Assembly: GCF_027923765.1 (NCBI RefSeq)
Contig: NZ_AP026709.1
Coordinates: 987,501-1,051,500 of the forward strand
Length of the DNA: 64,000 bases
Source: Pseudodesulfovibrio nedwellii
GTDB taxonomy: Bacteria > Desulfobacterota > Desulfovibrionia > Desulfovibrionales > Desulfovibrionaceae
Direction of reading: 5' to 3'
Every line of letters begins with the position of its first letter. The stretch's first letter is position 1. The notes beneath the pieces are model-generated. The model was given only the letters and a program-made list of their open reading frames with translations. It ran no database searches and was not told the origin of the DNA. Shown piece by piece: positions 62,784 to 64,000 of the stretch. The position numbers and the translations under genes are program-made.

Positions 62784-63434
62784 CTAGTTAACGCTCAAAA
62801 AAAGGAATCGAACCAGAGTAACCAGTCCGATACCAACAAAGAGCAAAGTAAGCATATTTTCACTGCGCTTGAACTTGGGACGATCCTTGTCCTTCACAAA
62901 TCCCCACTTCACGCCAATACGGTAAAAACCGATGCCGACATGCAGCTCTGCCAAAGGCAGGAGAATAAGATAGAAAACGGCCCAGAATCCACCCTGAATA
63001 CGAGCGGCGGACTTGGCTGCGGTAATAGGAAGGTCAGTAAGAATCACCCACATATGGATCGAACCCATAACCAAAATAATCATAGCGGACACAACCTGGA
63101 CTACCCACAGCCAGGTGTCACCATGACGCATCATCCGGGCATGCTGCCAGATGGTTTTTTGACCATCAGCACGGAACGGAATCTTCCGGGCGGCCAGTAC
63201 AAAATGTGTCAGGAAAACAAGAAAAATAAGCGGACCGCCAACCTGAGCCATACCCGTCGCCTCAAAAAAATGAGCGATAGAGTTCATGACATTCGGGCTG
63301 ATAACAACACTGGAAACCAGTAGCATGTGACACCACATAAACAAAATCAGACTGACGCCGGACAGCATCTGGAGCCAGTCCAATGCGCCATCCCACTTGC
63401 CGGATTTGCCAGCTGGTGCGTAACTGATGGACAT
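62784..63434 (-). CDS. frdC: Fumarate reductase/succinate dehydrogenase diheme cytochrome b subunit
   Basis: 216 residues with five membrane helices, the single-anchor type of Wolinella succinogenes. Candidate heme b ligands are the His residues in MWCHMLLVSS, LTHFVLAARK, SIHMWVI and ELHVGIGFYRIG. It reacts with menaquinol/menaquinone in the membrane. First gene of frdCAB, with a promoter candidate 50-80 bases upstream. Confidence 0.92.
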   Translation of the reverse strand: MSISYAPAGKSGKWDGALDWLQMLSGVSLILFMWCHMLLVSSVVISPNVMNSIAHFFEATGMAQVGGPLIFLVFLTHFVLAARKIPFRADGQKTIWQHARMMRHGDTWLWVVQVVSAMIILVMGSIHMWVILTDLPITAAKSAARIQGGFWAVFYLILLPLAELHVGIGFYRIGVKWGFVKDKDRPKFKRSENMLTLLFVGIGLVTLVRFLFLSVN

Positions 63435-63486
63435 TCAATCCCTCCGTTAGGTTAAACACAGAAGTTCCCTCGACAATCAATCACTA

Positions 63487-63516
63487 AACCTATGCCTGCC
63501 AAAGGTTTTTTGTCAA
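63487..63516 (-). promoter_or_regulatory. Candidate promoter of frdCAB
   Basis: On the minus strand TTGACA (63516-63511) and TAGGTT (63492-63487) are separated by 18 bases, about 50 bases before the frdC start. The -35 is perfect, the -10 partial. Confidence 0.4.
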
Positions 63517-63882
63517 TATCTCCAAGTCTCTCTCGCAGGGTCTCACCTGTGAATATGGGGTAATAAAAAAGAAAAAAAGCTATTGATTGCACGGTCAAAC
63601 AATGTTCTTTAAGTGCAATATTTTTTTTCTTACTTTATCATTTTTCCGTATTAATTAGGGATATGATCGAAACAAATCTGCACACGATAAGAGCGACACG
63701 GTCAGTGACGGATAATGGTTTTCATTTCAGCCGCGCTCGGTTACGGTGCCCCTCTGCTCAGATGGCTGTAAGTCGAACCAAACTTGCCAGCACGTTTTTC
63801 CGACTTATCTTGTTGGAACCAAATTAAACCATTGAAACAAACTGACCATTCTCGAACATGATGAACCATATGGAGACTGCCC
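63517..63882. other. Intergenic region between frdC and a divergent lipoprotein gene
   Basis: About 365 bases without a supported gene. It has AT-rich stretches with A and T runs (63565-63655), where promoters are expected, and a GC-richer part at 63690-63790 with short inverted arms. No known RNA motif recognised. Confidence 0.35.
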
Positions 63883-64000
63883 ATGTTCCGAACATTATTA
63901 TTGCTGGCCGGTCTGACCATGATCGCAACCGGCTGCCAAATAACACACATGAATAAAACACAGACCACCGATTTCACGCCTGTCCAGAAGACCACCCTGT
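63883..64000 (+). CDS. Lipoprotein, N-terminal fragment cut by the window end
   Basis: 39 complete codons visible. GGAG lies 8 bases before the ATG; the protein begins MFRTLLLLAGLTMIATGCQ, a clear lipoprotein signal with Cys at residue 18, followed by a polar Thr/Gln-rich start of the mature part. The frame is open to the end of the window. Function cannot be judged. Confidence 0.65.
   Translation, partial: MFRTLLLLAGLTMIATGCQITHMNKTQTTDFTPVQKTTL

Noticed and set aside
63690..63790. tRNA- or riboswitch-like stretch with GTAAGTCGAACC
   Set aside because: No cloverleaf can be drawn in either orientation and no known riboswitch core was found.
63741..63995. 84-codon minus-strand frame at the right edge
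   Set aside because: It is opposite a plus-strand frame with a proper ribosome-binding site and a lipoprotein signal peptide, which is the better gene.

Overview
The window looks like the chromosome of a marine, sulfate-reducing Deltaproteobacterium of the Desulfovibrionaceae (Desulfovibrio or Pseudodesulfovibrio type). This is inferred from gene content: a three-gene modular glutamate synthase, a Wolinella-type fumarate reductase (frdCAB) beside a two-subunit fumarase, a class I aldolase of the type that starts the alternative shikimate route, a FeoA/FeoB/Cys-rich Feo locus, and many Gram-negative envelope genes. No tRNA, rRNA, CRISPR array, insertion sequence or prophage was recognised. Genes are dense, and many convergent or operon ends carry clear hairpin terminators.

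Layout. 1-2.4 kb: msbA-like exporter and a DUF922 protein. 2.45-7.5 kb (minus): glutamate synthase split into glutaminase, FMN and GXGXG-reductase-ferredoxin proteins. 8-12.4 kb (minus): orphan HicB, MltA, an AI-2E family membrane protein and a REC-kinase-REC hybrid. 12.7-15.6 kb: polar amino acid ABC transporter, preceded by an unusual three-copy tandem hairpin array. 15.8-29 kb: a GT9 glycosyltransferase and then a long run of tightly packed genes for CMP-legionaminic-acid-type nonulosonate synthesis (legB, legC, legI, legG, ptmE, ptmF, legF, ptmA), a HisF/HisH/WbpG-type amidotransferase set and a surface-carbohydrate protein. 29-33.5 kb: Feo ferrous iron uptake, a gate-domain membrane protein and RidA. 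33.5-34.5 kb: an ADTH-synthase-like aldolase behind a phenylalanine-rich leader peptide and an attenuator. 34.5-41 kb: HPt protein, MltC-like transglycosylase, PilZ protein, and a minus-strand group with a FlgN/FliT-like protein, a GT9 enzyme and a DUF294 nucleotidyltransferase. 41-44.8 kb: two-subunit sodium/solute symporter, an OFA-family MFS carrier and a small Gly-rich protein. 44.9-47.8 kb: radical SAM/DUF2344 fusion and a lipoprotein. 48-53.7 kb: complete dipeptide/oligopeptide ABC transporter. 54-58.4 kb: CoA-disulfide/persulfide reductase with rhodanese domain, an aminotransferase, a periplasmic binding protein and a 56-residue protein. 58.5-63.4 kb (minus): fumarase beta and alpha, then frdB, frdA, frdC. 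The right edge cuts a lipoprotein gene.

How the parts work together. Nitrogen handling is prominent (glutamate synthase, amino acid and peptide uptake, RidA, aminotransferase), as is envelope glycan building (MsbA, GT9 enzymes, nonulosonate locus, lytic transglycosylases) and anaerobic C4-dicarboxylate metabolism (fumarase plus fumarate reductase). Both ABC transporter operons place a strong hairpin between the binding-protein gene and the first permease gene, which would favour excess binding protein.

The two most interesting signals are regulatory and carry no annotated protein: the attenuator in front of the aldolase (33507-33679), with a FFFFFSFYF leader peptide and mutually exclusive antiterminator and terminator helices, and the tandem covarying hairpins at 12695-12844. 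A dispersed intergenic repeat family (three copies) was also found. All functional calls are from reading the sequence; no database search was run.
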